NCBI RefSeq assembly: GCF_000695795.1
Contig: NZ_JNCA01000022.1
Coordinates: 44,432 to 108,431, forward strand
DNA from: Flavobacterium seoulense
Lineage (GTDB): Bacteria; Bacteroidota; Bacteroidia; Flavobacteriales; Flavobacteriaceae
Direction of reading: 5' to 3'
DNA: 64,000 nt
Shown: piece by piece, positions 25,870-34,611 of the stretch
How the letters are laid out: each line of letters opens with the position of its first letter
Position numbering within the stretch: the first letter of the stretch is position 1
The notes under the pieces: model-generated
The model's input: the letters and a program-made list of their open reading frames with translations, nothing else
Databases searched by the model: none
What the model was told of the DNA's origin: nothing
Program-made: the position numbers and the translations under genes

Positions 25870-28263
25870 CTAAAATTTGTTTTTTACAGAGTTGTAATCA
25901 ATAAAATACCGCAAACTAACCGAAAAAATATTGGTCATATTAGCATTAAATATACTGCCAATGTTTCTGTTCAGGCTTTGTTCAACTTTATTTGTTTCTT
26001 CCTGAGCATAATTTCTATACAATATTGATAATTGACTTCCGGGGGCAAACCACCAGGAATAGGATAAATCAAGATTCCAGGAATTGAAATTTCGATCTTT
26101 ATTCATTTTAAAAGTATCATTTGGGTCAACATAACCGATACTATTTAAAGTATAGAATTCTTTATTAGACGAATAAGACCAATAGTAACGTGCGGTCAGG
26201 TTAATAGTCATCTTATCTGTTAAAGAGTATTTTCCGGTAAAATTATTTTGAAACGTTTCGGTATTTCGCTTCGCAAAAATTATATCAGCATTATCAAAAG
26301 CGACCCATCCTAAATCATTTCTTTTGTAAGTGTAGTCAATGTAATAAGCCAATGAAAGTTTATTGTTAAAACGGTATTTTGGCCCGGTATTTATGTTGAA
26401 TGTAGTTCGGTTTTTTTCGTTGTATTTAATGCCTGAAAGATAAAGGTCAAAAGTAAGATTGTTGTTTTTATTAGTTTCCAATCCTATGTAACTTTCAAAT
26501 CGGCTAGGGATATACACATATCTGCCCGAAGTTCGTGCTTCATAAAAATCGAAATTTTCATAAGGACTTGTGATAATTCCAAATTCTAAATAATGATTTT
26601 TTAAAGTAGTTGCTTTTAATATAGTTTTGTACCATGATTCCTGAAGTTTTCCAGTATTGTTTTGAATTTCGATATTGATTTCCTGTTCAAAATTAAAAGT
26701 ATTGAAAACCTTGGTTGGATTCAAAATTCGGTAACTTCCATTGGCGTAAAAATTATGGTAATTAGTATAAAAAATGATACCTAAATCATTTACGTCATAA
26801 TTTTCTGAAATGTATTTTCCGGAAACGTTATATCTGTATTTTCCGCTTGTTTTGGCAAAATCAAGATAGGTTTTAAATCCATCGTAATTATTAGCTTCGT
26901 TGATGCTACTGTATTTAAAATCTCCTTTTAGGCTGTATGTGTTTGCTTTTGTGTTTAAATCGAATACTACTCCGGCAACGTTAGCATCTCTAAAACCGCC
27001 ATTACGAGTCGTGTTTGTGTTAATAAAAGACACTGACGAATTTTGTCTGAAACGCTGATCAAGAACCAGGATGTTGTAATTTGTTAATGGTTCAATTACT
27101 TCTTTTCGATCAATATTAGAATCGTTATTTTTAATTGTTGCAAAAGTTTGTTCAGTTATGGCATTTAGAAAACCTATTCCCAAACCTTTTTTAGTTCTGC
27201 CTGAAATTTTAACAGCATTGATTAAATCGACATTGCTTGGAGAATTAGTGATTTCTTCATTTTCGGCAACATTTGGTGTTTGAGTCGGAATTCCGCCAAT
27301 TCGTCTCGAATAGAAAAGATTTCCAATATTAAAAAGATTTGTTCCTTCGGTAAAGAAAGGTCGGTTCTCATTAAGTTCCTGTTCAAAAGGTTCCAGATTT
27401 AATATGGCATTGTCAAATTTAGTCTGACCAAAATCAGGAACTAAGATAGCGTCTAAGGTAAAGGCGTCATTAATTCCGTATTTAATATCTAATCCGGCTT
27501 TAAATGTTTTATCAGTATTAAATGAGTCTTTTTGATAATAAGCTGAGGCATAAGGGATAAAGAATAATCTGGTAGGAGGGTTGATGTTTTCTATTCCTTC
27601 TAGTTTTCCTGATTGTGTTAATACGGCTCCAATTTTAGCATTGACATAATTCCAGGTGTATTTTTGGTTTTTTCGTTGAATTTCCCGCATGAAATTAATT
27701 CCCCATTTTTGATTTTTGTTTTTAGGAAATCGAAGTGCGGCATACGGAATTCTCATTTCGACTGTCCAGCCTGTAGCAGTTATTTTTACACTACTTTGCC
27801 AGATGGCATCCCATGAAAAATCTTCGGTTTCTTCGGTAGCTAAACAATCCATTTGTGTGCCGGCAGCACTTACAAAAAAACGATAATCCTGTTGGCCGTC
27901 ATCAAAACCGTTAATATAAACTGCAAAATGATCAGCAACGCCAAAAATGTCTCGTTGGGTTAATTCTTTTTGTATTTTACTTGGTTCATTGTCATTTAAG
28001 ATTGCCAAGATGTATATAGCATCATTATCATACAGTATTTTTACATCTGTCTTTTTATCCTCACTGATAACCTTACCATTATCAGGAGAAAACATAATGA
28101 AATCAGAAGCGATTTCAGCATTTTTATGCCATTCTTCTTCCTCTGCTTTTCCATCAATCGTGATATTGCCGCCTCTAGGTTTTGCTAAAAGAATTTTCTT
28201 TTGAGCAAAAGCACTTAAGTTCAATAGCGCAAATAGCCAGTAAATGGATAGTCGAAACAGCAC
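25870..28263 (-). CDS. DUF5916 outer-membrane protein with CBM9-like N-terminal domain
   Basis: The 797-residue protein has a signal peptide (about 1-20, ending AFAQ), then a CBM9-like domain (about 25-215): ITIDGKAEEEEWHKN, VKILYDNDAIYILAIL, DHFAVYINGF and EMRIPYAALRFP. The rest (about 220-797) is DUF5916, with alternating strands such as LTARYYWSYSSN and LSYSWWFAPGSQLSILYRN, ending in aromatic-rich beta-strands typical of an outer-membrane barrel. The function of DUF5916 is not established; members are common in Bacteroidota and may handle carbohydrate or other ligands at the surface. No susC/susD genes lie nearby. Monocistronic. Confidence 0.87.
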   Translation of the reverse strand: MLFRLSIYWLFALLNLSAFAQKKILLAKPRGGNITIDGKAEEEEWHKNAEIASDFIMFSPDNGKVISEDKKTDVKILYDNDAIYILAILNDNEPSKIQKELTQRDIFGVADHFAVYINGFDDGQQDYRFFVSAAGTQMDCLATEETEDFSWDAIWQSSVKITATGWTVEMRIPYAALRFPKNKNQKWGINFMREIQRKNQKYTWNYVNAKIGAVLTQSGKLEGIENINPPTRLFFIPYASAYYQKDSFNTDKTFKAGLDIKYGINDAFTLDAILVPDFGQTKFDNAILNLEPFEQELNENRPFFTEGTNLFNIGNLFYSRRIGGIPTQTPNVAENEEITNSPSNVDLINAVKISGRTKKGLGIGFLNAITEQTFATIKNNDSNIDRKEVIEPLTNYNILVLDQRFRQNSSVSFINTNTTRNGGFRDANVAGVVFDLNTKANTYSLKGDFKYSSINEANNYDGFKTYLDFAKTSGKYRYNVSGKYISENYDVNDLGIIFYTNYHNFYANGSYRILNPTKVFNTFNFEQEINIEIQNNTGKLQESWYKTILKATTLKNHYLEFGIITSPYENFDFYEARTSGRYVYIPSRFESYIGLETNKNNNLTFDLYLSGIKYNEKNRTTFNINTGPKYRFNNKLSLAYYIDYTYKRNDLGWVAFDNADIIFAKRNTETFQNNFTGKYSLTDKMTINLTARYYWSYSSNKEFYTLNSIGYVDPNDTFKMNKDRNFNSWNLDLSYSWWFAPGSQLSILYRNYAQEETNKVEQSLNRNIGSIFNANMTNIFSVSLRYFIDYNSVKNKF

Positions 28264-28286
28264 AACGGGGGGATTAGTTTGTCGAG

Positions 28287-28294
28287 CAAAAATA
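28287..28294 (-). promoter_or_regulatory. -7 box for the DUF5916 gene
   Basis: The minus strand reads TATTTTTG (TAnnTTTG), 23 bases upstream of the start codon. Confidence 0.45.
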
Positions 28295-28403
28295 GTAAAA
28301 TAAGTACGATTAACAATTTTTTAACAGCGCATTTTGTAGTTTAAAAACTACTAACGAGTTAAAAACATCTTATAATGGCATTCTGATTTTTTTAAACTGT
28401 GCT

Positions 28404-28434
28404 TTTTGGCTATTTTTGCAGCCAATTATTTTTG
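28404..28434 (+). promoter_or_regulatory. Full promoter for the L,D-transpeptidase-like gene
   Basis: A TTTTG at 28404-28408 (-33) and TATTTTTG at 28427-28434 (-7) are separated by 18 bases, close to the Bacteroidota optimum of about 19. The start codon is 20 bases downstream. A second TATTTTTG at 28411-28418 could be an alternative. Confidence 0.6.
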
Positions 28435-28453
28435 TTTAATTAAATAGTAATCA

Positions 28454-29176
28454 ATGATTTATAGAAGGTGTGTGTTCTTTATGGTATTGGCTTTTTTATT
28501 AATGTCTTCAAATGTATTTTTGTCTAAAGCCAATTCAGGTGCTGTTACGGTTTTAAAAAGTAATACGTTGAAAATCAATAAAGAGTTAGGTGTTGAGGGA
28601 GTTTATAATAATTTGAGTTCAAAAAATTCTAATTTACCAAAATTAGAAAGTTTTAAAGAAGCCTTAGAAGGCTTTAATAAACTAAAAGCAAAAGGTGTTG
28701 TTAGTAAAAACATTTTGACGCTAATTGATTTTAGTTTGTCAGCAAATAAAAAGCGACTTTGGGTAATTGATTTGGATTCTGAAACAGTTTTGTTTCATTC
28801 TCTTGTAGCTCACGGTCGAAATACGGGACAGGAATTTGCTAATAGTTTTTCAAATGCTGCGGAGTCTTATAAAAGCAGTTTAGGTTTTTATGTTACAGGT
28901 GAGCTGTATAATGGAAAACACGGGAGATCATTAAAATTAGATGGTCAAGAACCAGGCATTAATGATAATGCACGTAAAAGAGCAGTTGTTGTTCATGGTG
29001 CTGATTATGTTTCAGATTCTTTTATAAGAAATAATAAGCGATTAGGAAGAAGTTTAGGTTGTCCTGCAATTCCTGTTGAAATTACCGATGCTTTAATTAG
29101 TGTGATAAAAGATAAGTCATGTTTGTTTATTTACTTTCCTTCGGAATCGTATAAACAATCTTCGAAGTTGATTTAA
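28454..29176 (+). CDS. Murein L,D-transpeptidase catalytic domain protein (YkuD_2 type)
   Basis: The 240-residue protein has an N-terminal signal or anchor (FFMVLAFLLMSSNVFLSKA), a spacer, then a YkuD_2 domain: LWVIDLDSETVLFHSLVAHG, VVVHGADYVSD and GRSLGCPAIP, with the catalytic Cys and His of the L,D-transpeptidase fold. Such enzymes act on peptidoglycan in the periplasm, making or editing crosslinks through the third residue of the stem peptide or attaching proteins; which one this does is not known. The gene stands alone, with a good promoter and no terminator hairpin that I can see before the tRNA genes. Confidence 0.88.
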   Translation: MIYRRCVFFMVLAFLLMSSNVFLSKANSGAVTVLKSNTLKINKELGVEGVYNNLSSKNSNLPKLESFKEALEGFNKLKAKGVVSKNILTLIDFSLSANKKRLWVIDLDSETVLFHSLVAHGRNTGQEFANSFSNAAESYKSSLGFYVTGELYNGKHGRSLKLDGQEPGINDNARKRAVVVHGADYVSDSFIRNNKRLGRSLGCPAIPVEITDALISVIKDKSCLFIYFPSESYKQSSKLI

Positions 29177-29304
29177 TAGTAAGAAAAGAATAGGTAAAGT
29201 AGGCTTTTGTCAATTTTATTTGAAAAAAAATGAAAGTCTAACAATTTAGTTTTAAAAAAGTTAGAATTTAATTCTAATTTTAAATGAAAATTCTACTTAA
29301 AAAA

Positions 29305-29337
29305 TTTGTTTTAAACTTAACTTATTCTTTATATTTG
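29305..29337 (+). promoter_or_regulatory. Promoter of the first tRNA-Gly
   Basis: TTTG at 29305-29308 and TATATTTG at 29330-29337 are 21 bases apart. The tRNA 5' end is 11 bases after the -7 box. Confidence 0.55.
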
Positions 29338-29347
29338 CATCCGCAAT

Positions 29348-29420
<73 letters not shown>

Positions 29421-29465
29421 CTAAAAAAGAGTCAAAATAGTAATTTTGATTTTTTGAAATAAAAC

Positions 29466-29495
29466 TTGTAGGGAAGCAAATAATTTGTATATTTG
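29466..29495 (+). promoter_or_regulatory. Promoter of the second tRNA-Gly
   Basis: TTG at 29466-29468 and TATATTTG at 29488-29495 are separated by exactly 19 bases, the preferred Bacteroidota spacing. The tRNA starts 11 bases after the -7 box. Confidence 0.6.
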
Positions 29496-29505
29496 CAACC
29501 GTAAT

Positions 29506-29578
<73 letters not shown>

Positions 29579-29584
29579 CTTAAG

Positions 29585-29617
29585 AAACCGAAACTTATTA
29601 AGTTTCGGTTTTTTTAT
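29585..29617. terminator. Bidirectional terminator between tRNA-Gly and pepE
   Basis: A 12-bp perfect stem (AAACCGAAACTT 29585-29596 with 29600-29611) has a 3-base loop and a T tract. It stops tRNA transcription and overlaps the end of the convergent pepE. Confidence 0.85.
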
Positions 29618-30321
29618 TGGATAAAACTCAACTCTGAGTTTGCTGTAATTTCAACGGCATCGTAATTTTTTCGAAACAATTTAGCTGTTAAGTTTCCTTT
29701 CAGGATTATTTTATTGTTTTTAATTTCGAGCCAGCTGCCTTCTTTTAATCCCAGAACGGGAAAATTATTAAATTGTAAAAATTCATTGATTCTGGTTTCA
29801 CGGGTTTCTCCCATGTGTGTAGATGATAAATCAGTGTCTATAAAATGAACATTTAAATTAAACGGAATTAGTCCTAAAGTTTGAAAACTTGGAGGATAAA
29901 CAATAGGCATGTCGTTTGTGGTTTGCATGCTTAATCCTGCAATGTTGCTTCCTGCGCTGGTGCCTAAATAAGGAATGCCTTTTTCGAGCGTTTCTTTTAG
30001 AGTAATCATGATTTTGTGATAGTACAATTGGCTTACCAGTAAAAAAGTATTGCCGCCACCTGTGAAAATTCCTTCTGCATTTTGAATTGCCTGTACCGGA
30101 TTTTCAAATTCGTGAATTCCTTTTATATTGATATTTATTTTGGCGAAAGTCAAAGCTGTTTTTTGAGTGTATTCTTCATGAGAAATTCCGCTGGGTCTTG
30201 CGTAGGGAATAAATAATACGGTTTCGCAGTTTTTGAAAAGTGATTGTAATTCGGGTAATAAATAATCTAAATAATCGCTTCCGTGTAGGGTTGAGGTACT
30301 TGCCAGGATTAGGTTTTTCAT
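29614..30321 (-). CDS. pepE: Dipeptidase E (alpha-aspartyl dipeptidase)
   Basis: The 235-residue peptidase of family S51 releases N-terminal aspartate from Asp-X dipeptides. The Ser-His-Asp triad fits Ser122 (GTSAGSNIAG), Asp137 (TTNDMPIVYPP) and His159 (NVHFIDTD), and the EGIFTGGGNTF motif lies before the serine. The length is close to E. coli PepE (229 residues). It is a cytoplasmic, class-I-glutamine-amidotransferase-like fold. The gene is convergent with the tRNA-Gly pair and shares their terminator. Confidence 0.94.
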   Translation of the reverse strand: MKNLILASTSTLHGSDYLDYLLPELQSLFKNCETVLFIPYARPSGISHEEYTQKTALTFAKININIKGIHEFENPVQAIQNAEGIFTGGGNTFLLVSQLYYHKIMITLKETLEKGIPYLGTSAGSNIAGLSMQTTNDMPIVYPPSFQTLGLIPFNLNVHFIDTDLSSTHMGETRETRINEFLQFNNFPVLGLKEGSWLEIKNNKIILKGNLTAKLFRKNYDAVEITANSELSFIQ

Positions 30322-30456
30322 TTTCTCTGTTTTTGTGGACTTAAAGATATAAAATCAGTTGGCGAATTGTTTTGTTTTATTAACAAATTTTTATCAGCTT
30401 CTTAGTAGCAAATTGGGATAGACTTAGTTTATTTTTACCCTTTGGAATCATGTAAA

Positions 30457-31194
30457 ATGAGTAAAATTTTAATTTCTTTTTTTATTTTTTTCTCTGTTAT
30501 TGCTTTTGGCCAGTCAACTAATTCGCTGGAGCTAAAAGGAAAGGTTGCTTCTTATATTTCTAATTTGGAAGGAATATATGTAATCAACTTACAGTCGGAA
30601 CAATCTGTTTCTACAAATGAAAATGGTGATTTTGTTATAAAAGCAAATGCAGGAGATACATTGTTGTTTTCAGGAGTTCTGTTTAAGCAAAAGAAAATAT
30701 TATTGTGTGAAGAAGATTTTACAAATGAAAATTTCAAAGTACATTTGGTTGCTACAGTTACTCAGCTGAATGAAGTTGTAGTTCGAAATTACAGTAATAT
30801 TAATGCGGTTTCGGTAGGAATAATTTCGGCAAACAAAAAAGCATATACACCTGCAGAAAGAAAATATGCTACTGCAAGTTCGGCACGTTTAAATCCAATG
30901 GGATTAGATCCTGTTTTGAATCTTATTTCGGGTCGCAGTGCTGTGTTAAAGAAAGAAATCGCTATTGAGAAAAAAGAAGGTTATATGATTCTGCTGGAAA
31001 AAATGTTCGGTAAAGAGCATTTTATTACTAAATTGCAACTGCCTTTGGACTATATAAAAGGTTTTGAATATTATGTGGTGGATAATCAAAAATTCACAAA
31101 AATATTAGAAATGAAAAATAAGACAACCATTGAGTTTTTATTGGCAGAATTAGCTCAAAAATACAAAGCGATAATTGCCCGTGAAAATCAATAA
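30457..31194 (+). CDS. Exported protein with CarboxypepD_reg-like domain, paralogue 1 of 3
   Basis: The 245-residue protein starts MSKILISFF with a signal peptide (about 1-18, AFGQ). Residues about 25-110 match the carboxypeptidase regulatory-like (beta-sandwich) domain: LKGKVASYISNLEGIYVINL, NENGDFVIKANAGDTLLFSGVLF and TQLNEVVV. The C-terminal half, with AERKYATASSARLNPMGLDPVLNLISGRS and FEYYVVDNQKF, is an alpha-helical region I do not recognise. Genes 2 and 3 downstream are clear paralogues and overlap this gene in turn. The frame opens at TTG 30442, but ATG 30457 gives a clean signal peptide. Confidence 0.8.
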   Translation: MSKILISFFIFFSVIAFGQSTNSLELKGKVASYISNLEGIYVINLQSEQSVSTNENGDFVIKANAGDTLLFSGVLFKQKKILLCEEDFTNENFKVHLVATVTQLNEVVVRNYSNINAVSVGIISANKKAYTPAERKYATASSARLNPMGLDPVLNLISGRSAVLKKEIAIEKKEGYMILLEKMFGKEHFITKLQLPLDYIKGFEYYVVDNQKFTKILEMKNKTTIEFLLAELAQKYKAIIARENQ

Positions 31195-31906
31195 TACTTA
31201 TTTATTCTTACTGCTCTTACTGTGTCAGTTTGTTTTTTGTCAAAATAATGACAGAAAAGAATTTTGCGGTTTTGTTCGTGCCGATTCCTTATCGGTAGAA
31301 GGGGTTAATATTGTTAATGAAACTTCCCAAAAGTATGCTGTAACCGATAAAAACGGCTTTTTTTTACTTTTTCTAAAAGAAGGCGATGTTCTGGTGTTTT
31401 CGGCAGTGAATCTTGTAACTTTACGTAAAAAGCTGCAAAAATCGGATTTAGATAATCCGATTTTACAAATTCAAATGCAAATAGAAAGTATTCCTCTTAA
31501 GGAAGTAATCATCAAGGAAGATTCTAAAATTTCAGCCGAAAATTTGGGAATTCTTTCGAAACCGGCAAAAAAATATACCGTTGCCGAAAGAAGGTTGTAT
31601 ACCGCCAGATCAGGATTGTTAGACCGTCCGCTGAACTGGATGTCAGGAAGAACTAAACAATTAAGAAAAGAATTGGCAGTTTCGGAAAAAGAGCAATTAA
31701 TGGCAAAAATGGAATATCTTTTCGAAGAAAATTTCTATATTGAAACTTTAAAAATTAATAAAGATTATATCAGGGATTTTCAATTGTATTGTATTGATAA
31801 TGCCGATTTTGCAAATTCATTAAAAACCAAAAACAAAACGTTGTCAAAGTTTTATATTATAACTTTGGCTAAAAATTATAATAAAATTACAGTGTATGAA
31901 AACTAA
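31181..31906 (+). CDS. Exported protein with CarboxypepD_reg-like domain, paralogue 2 of 3
   Basis: The product has 241 residues from the GTG at 31181 (an in-frame TTG at 31175 is less likely). A signal peptide (LFLLLLLCQFVFCQ) precedes a domain with FCGFVRADSLSVEGVNIVNE and DKNGFFLLFLKEGDVLVFSAV, then LKEVIIKED. The C-terminal half keeps the pattern of paralogue 1: AERRLYTARSGLLDRPLNWMSGRTKQLRKEL and YIRDFQLYCIDNADFAN. The start overlaps the upstream stop by 14 bases and its stop overlaps the next gene, so the three are one translation-coupled unit. Function unknown. Confidence 0.77.
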   Translation: MKINNTYLFLLLLLCQFVFCQNNDRKEFCGFVRADSLSVEGVNIVNETSQKYAVTDKNGFFLLFLKEGDVLVFSAVNLVTLRKKLQKSDLDNPILQIQMQIESIPLKEVIIKEDSKISAENLGILSKPAKKYTVAERRLYTARSGLLDRPLNWMSGRTKQLRKELAVSEKEQLMAKMEYLFEENFYIETLKINKDYIRDFQLYCIDNADFANSLKTKNKTLSKFYIITLAKNYNKITVYEN

Positions 31907-32645
31907 AGTAGGTGTTTTATTTTTTCTCTTTTTAGCTCAAATTTCCTTTGGTCAAATTGAAACACGAAAAAAATTGCAAGGACAGGTTCGAAATGATTTG
32001 GTTCCTGTTGAAAATGTTATTGTGTTTAATGTGAATGATAATGATGGGGTTGTAGTAAATCAATTTGGTTCGTTTGAGATATTAGCAAAAGTAAATGATA
32101 CTTTGGTTTTTTCTAGTTTGTCCTTTAAGTCCAAAAAAATAGTGTTAAGTGAAGCTGATTTTATTGCTCCCAGATTGATTGTTCCTTTAGAAGTGTTTAC
32201 TAATGAACTGGCAGAAGTTTTGGTTAGAGCCAAAAAAGAATTGAATCCTATTGAAGGAAATTCGCAAAGATATGTTGATTTGAAATTCTTTGATGATGCC
32301 AAATCGTCTCCTAAAAATAGAACAATGCCACCTATAGGCGGAGTAGAAAATGGAACTGATTTTGTAAGGCTTTATAAGGATGTAGTAGGCGTTTTGAGAA
32401 AAAAGAATCCTAAAAAAACCGATTTTTATAAAGAAACAACTTTTTCTGAATTTGCATTGCATAAGATTAATTATGCTTTCTTTTCAAATACGCTGCATTT
32501 AAAAGATGACGAGATTAAATTATTTTTGATTTATTGCGAAAATGACTCTAAATCCAGAGAGCTAATGCAGCCTAATGAAGAATTTAGATTGATTGATTTT
32601 TTGATTAATAAAAACAAGGAGTATCAAAAAATTACAAAGCACTAA
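31896..32645 (+). CDS. Exported protein with CarboxypepD_reg-like domain, paralogue 3 of 3
   Basis: The 249-residue protein has a signal peptide (FFLFLAQISFGQ, about 1-20). The CarboxypepD_reg-like part has LQGQVRNDLVPVENVIVFNV, NQFGSFEILAKVNDTLVFSSL and LAEVLVRA. The C-terminal half is the most diverged of the three: the SGR motif is missing, but HLKDDEIKLFLIYCEND and FRLIDFLINKNKEYQKI still align in position with paralogues 1 and 2. It overlaps paralogue 2 by 11 bases and no terminator follows before the tatA promoter. Probably periplasmic or outer-membrane associated; no function can be assigned. Confidence 0.77.
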   Translation: MKTKVGVLFFLFLAQISFGQIETRKKLQGQVRNDLVPVENVIVFNVNDNDGVVVNQFGSFEILAKVNDTLVFSSLSFKSKKIVLSEADFIAPRLIVPLEVFTNELAEVLVRAKKELNPIEGNSQRYVDLKFFDDAKSSPKNRTMPPIGGVENGTDFVRLYKDVVGVLRKKNPKKTDFYKETTFSEFALHKINYAFFSNTLHLKDDEIKLFLIYCENDSKSRELMQPNEEFRLIDFLINKNKEYQKITKH

Positions 32646-32715
32646 TTTGTTTTTTTTGAGAGGTAGACTGTTTTTTATTTATGAAAAAATTAAAAGTACA
32701 CTTTTTTAATTTTGG

Positions 32716-32723
32716 TATATTTG
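32716..32723 (+). promoter_or_regulatory. -7 box for tatA
   Basis: TATATTTG matches TAnnTTTG, 20 bases before the tatA ATG. No -33 TTG is visible at the right spacing. Confidence 0.45.
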
Positions 32724-32742
32724 CATTTAAAAAATATAGAAT

Positions 32743-33069
32743 ATGTTTGGTATTGGAGGAGGAGAATTAATCTTTATAATGTTTGTGGTATTGTTGCTGT
32801 TTGGTTCGGATAAAATACCAGAAATAGCAAGAACAATGGGGAAAGCTATGGCGCAATTAAAAAATGCGACAAATGACATTAAGCATGAAATTCAAAAAGG
32901 AGCTGAGGATAATGGTCTTGATGTAAAATCATTATCAGAAATGACAGGCGGTGTTAATTCTCAAATTAATAAGGTTAAAGAAGATCTTTTAGGAGATAGT
33001 CTTACGCAGGCTACTAAAATAAAAGAAGATATTGAAGATATTGCAGGTCCAGTAAAACGTAGCCGATAA
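32743..33069 (+). CDS. tatA: Sec-independent translocase subunit TatA/TatB family
   Basis: The 108-residue protein has the N-terminal membrane helix and Gly-Pro-like hinge of the TatA family (FGIGGGELIFIMFVVLLLFGSDKIPEIARTMGKAMAQ), an amphipathic helix to about residue 55, and a long charged tail. TatA forms the channel for folded proteins with TatC. TatA and TatB cannot be separated by sequence alone in Bacteroidota, so the symbol stands for the family. No tatC gene is adjacent. The stop codon overlaps the start of the next gene by one base. The Tat-signalled phosphatase at 5767 would be a client. Confidence 0.87.
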   Translation: MFGIGGGELIFIMFVVLLLFGSDKIPEIARTMGKAMAQLKNATNDIKHEIQKGAEDNGLDVKSLSEMTGGVNSQINKVKEDLLGDSLTQATKIKEDIEDIAGPVKRSR

Positions 33070-33632
33070 TGTTAGAAAAACTGGTTTCATTAGACGTACA
33101 GCTTTTTGTTTTTTTAAACGGACTAGGTTCTGAGTCATTTGACAGCTTGTGGCTTTTTATAACTAAACAAACTCATTGGACTCCACTGTTTCTATTGTTG
33201 CTTTATGTTATTTATAGCAAAATTGGTATAAAACAAACTTTGTATGTCATTTTAGCAATAGCAGTTCTTATACTTATTACTGATCAAAGTACTAATTTGG
33301 TCAAATACACGGTTCAAAGATTACGTCCTTGTAATAATCCAGATATTCAATCGGTAATGAGGATTGTGAAAAGTTCAAAATCGTTTAGCTTTTTCTCCGG
33401 GCATGCTGCTAATAGTATGGCAGCAGCAATGTTTATCTATCATTTGCTAAAACCATATTTTAAATATACTTTTCTATTGTTTTTATGGCCGTTAATTTTT
33501 GCATACAGCCGTATTTATCTAGGTTTGCATTATCCATTGGATATTCTTTGTGGTTATCTTTTTGGGATGCTAACAGGATTGTTTGTCTTTAGAGTATATC
33601 AGTTTACACAAATAAAATACTTTCCGCTTTAA
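33069..33632 (+). CDS. PAP2-family membrane phosphatase
   Basis: The 187-residue membrane protein has the three phosphatase motifs of the PAP2 superfamily: KYTVQRLRP (motif 1), FSFFSGHAAN (motif 2, with Phe in place of Pro) and SRIYLGLHYPLD (motif 3, catalytic His and Arg). About six hydrophobic segments surround them. Such enzymes dephosphorylate lipids such as undecaprenyl pyrophosphate or phosphatidic acid. Substrate cannot be fixed; a role as a UppP-like enzyme is possible. The start overlaps the tatA stop, so it is co-translated with it, and a strong terminator follows. Confidence 0.88.
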   Translation: MLEKLVSLDVQLFVFLNGLGSESFDSLWLFITKQTHWTPLFLLLLYVIYSKIGIKQTLYVILAIAVLILITDQSTNLVKYTVQRLRPCNNPDIQSVMRIVKSSKSFSFFSGHAANSMAAAMFIYHLLKPYFKYTFLLFLWPLIFAYSRIYLGLHYPLDILCGYLFGMLTGLFVFRVYQFTQIKYFPL

Positions 33633-33647
33633 GGATTTATAAAACAG

Positions 33648-33685
33648 AAAAACGCCTATTATAAAATTTTATAATAGGCGTTTTT
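33648..33685. terminator. Bidirectional terminator between PAP2 and O-methyltransferase genes
   Basis: A perfect 38-base palindrome (19-bp arms, 33648-33666 and 33667-33685) with core ACGCCTATTATA and T tracts at both ends lies between convergent genes. Confidence 0.85.
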
Positions 33686-33700
33686 CTTTAGAATACTAAA

Positions 33701-34342
33701 TTAAAGAACTCGGCTTACTGTTAACCCATCGCGAATAGGTAGTAAAACCGTTTCTACTCTAGGATCGTCTTTTAATAGTTGATTGTATTCGAGTAATATT
33801 TTAGTGCTTGCGTCTTTTGGATTTAAAGGCTCTAAAACTTTACCGCTCCATAATACATTGTCTGAAAGAATAATTCCGCCTTTATTCATTTTTGGGACAA
33901 TTAATTCAAAATAGTTGATGTAGTTTTCTTTATCAGCGTCGATAAAAACCAAATCAAATTTGATATCGAGTGTTGGGATAATATCGATTGCTTCTCCTAA
34001 ATGCTGAACAATTTGGTTTCCCCAAGGTGATTTGTCAAAATGTTTTCTTTGAAAATCAACTAACTCTTCTTTGATGTCTATGGTGTGCAATTGTCCATTT
34101 TCCTGCATTCCTTCGCATAAACATAAAGCAGAATATCCTGTGTAAGTACCTATTTCGAGAATGTTTACAGGACGAATTAGTTTAGCTAGCATGCTTAAAA
34201 CGCGTCCTTGAAAATGTCCGCTCAACATTCGGGGTAAAAGAATTTTTTGATAGGTTTCTTTGTTTAATGCAGCTAATAATTGAGGTTCTTTTTCAGAATG
34301 CTGTTCGATGTAATCTTCTAATTCTTGGGAAATGAAATGCAT
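33701..34342 (-). CDS. O-methyltransferase (COMT-like, class I SAM)
   Basis: The 213-residue enzyme matches the metal-dependent O-methyltransferase family (catechol O-methyltransferase-like): LEIGTYTGYSALCL (SAM-binding motif I, about 67-80), FIDADKENYINYFEL with the metal Asp, and GGIILSDNVLWSGKV. These transfer a methyl group from SAM to catechols or related hydroxy compounds; the natural substrate is unknown. Its ATG overlaps the toxin stop (TAATG), making it the last gene of a three-gene unit with the toxin-antitoxin pair. Confidence 0.92.
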   Translation of the reverse strand: MHFISQELEDYIEQHSEKEPQLLAALNKETYQKILLPRMLSGHFQGRVLSMLAKLIRPVNILEIGTYTGYSALCLCEGMQENGQLHTIDIKEELVDFQRKHFDKSPWGNQIVQHLGEAIDIIPTLDIKFDLVFIDADKENYINYFELIVPKMNKGGIILSDNVLWSGKVLEPLNPKDASTKILLEYNQLLKDDPRVETVLLPIRDGLTVSRVL

Positions 34343-34611
34343 TATTCTAAACTTTTTATGGGATTGTGCAGTGAATTGAAAATTTTAATTATTCTAATTT
34401 CGTTGTTTTCGAATTGATATAAAATTTTATAATTACCTTCAATAATTCTTCTGCAATCTTTTCGGTATTCATCAATTTGAAATTGTTCAGGGTAAACAAT
34501 TTGTTTTGGAGCTGCAACAATGTTTTTTAACTTAGCTTTTGAAACATTATTTTTAATTTTATTTAAATCTGATTTTGATTCTAATGACCAAATTATTTTG
34601 AGTTTATTCAT
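34342..34611 (-). CDS. RelE/ParE-family toxin
   Basis: The 89-residue protein has the ParE/RelE fold signature: an N-terminal IIWSLESKSDLNKI helix pair, then the beta sheet with YRKDCRRIIEGNYKILYQF and IRIIKIFNSLHNP. RelE-type toxins cut ribosome-bound mRNA, while ParE-type poison gyrase; the C-terminus does not let me choose. Its antitoxin gene overlaps it by 8 bases upstream, the usual order for such pairs. It is also coupled by a one-base overlap to the O-methyltransferase downstream, which is unusual. Confidence 0.85.
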   Translation of the reverse strand: MNKLKIIWSLESKSDLNKIKNNVSKAKLKNIVAAPKQIVYPEQFQIDEYRKDCRRIIEGNYKILYQFENNEIRIIKIFNSLHNPIKSLE

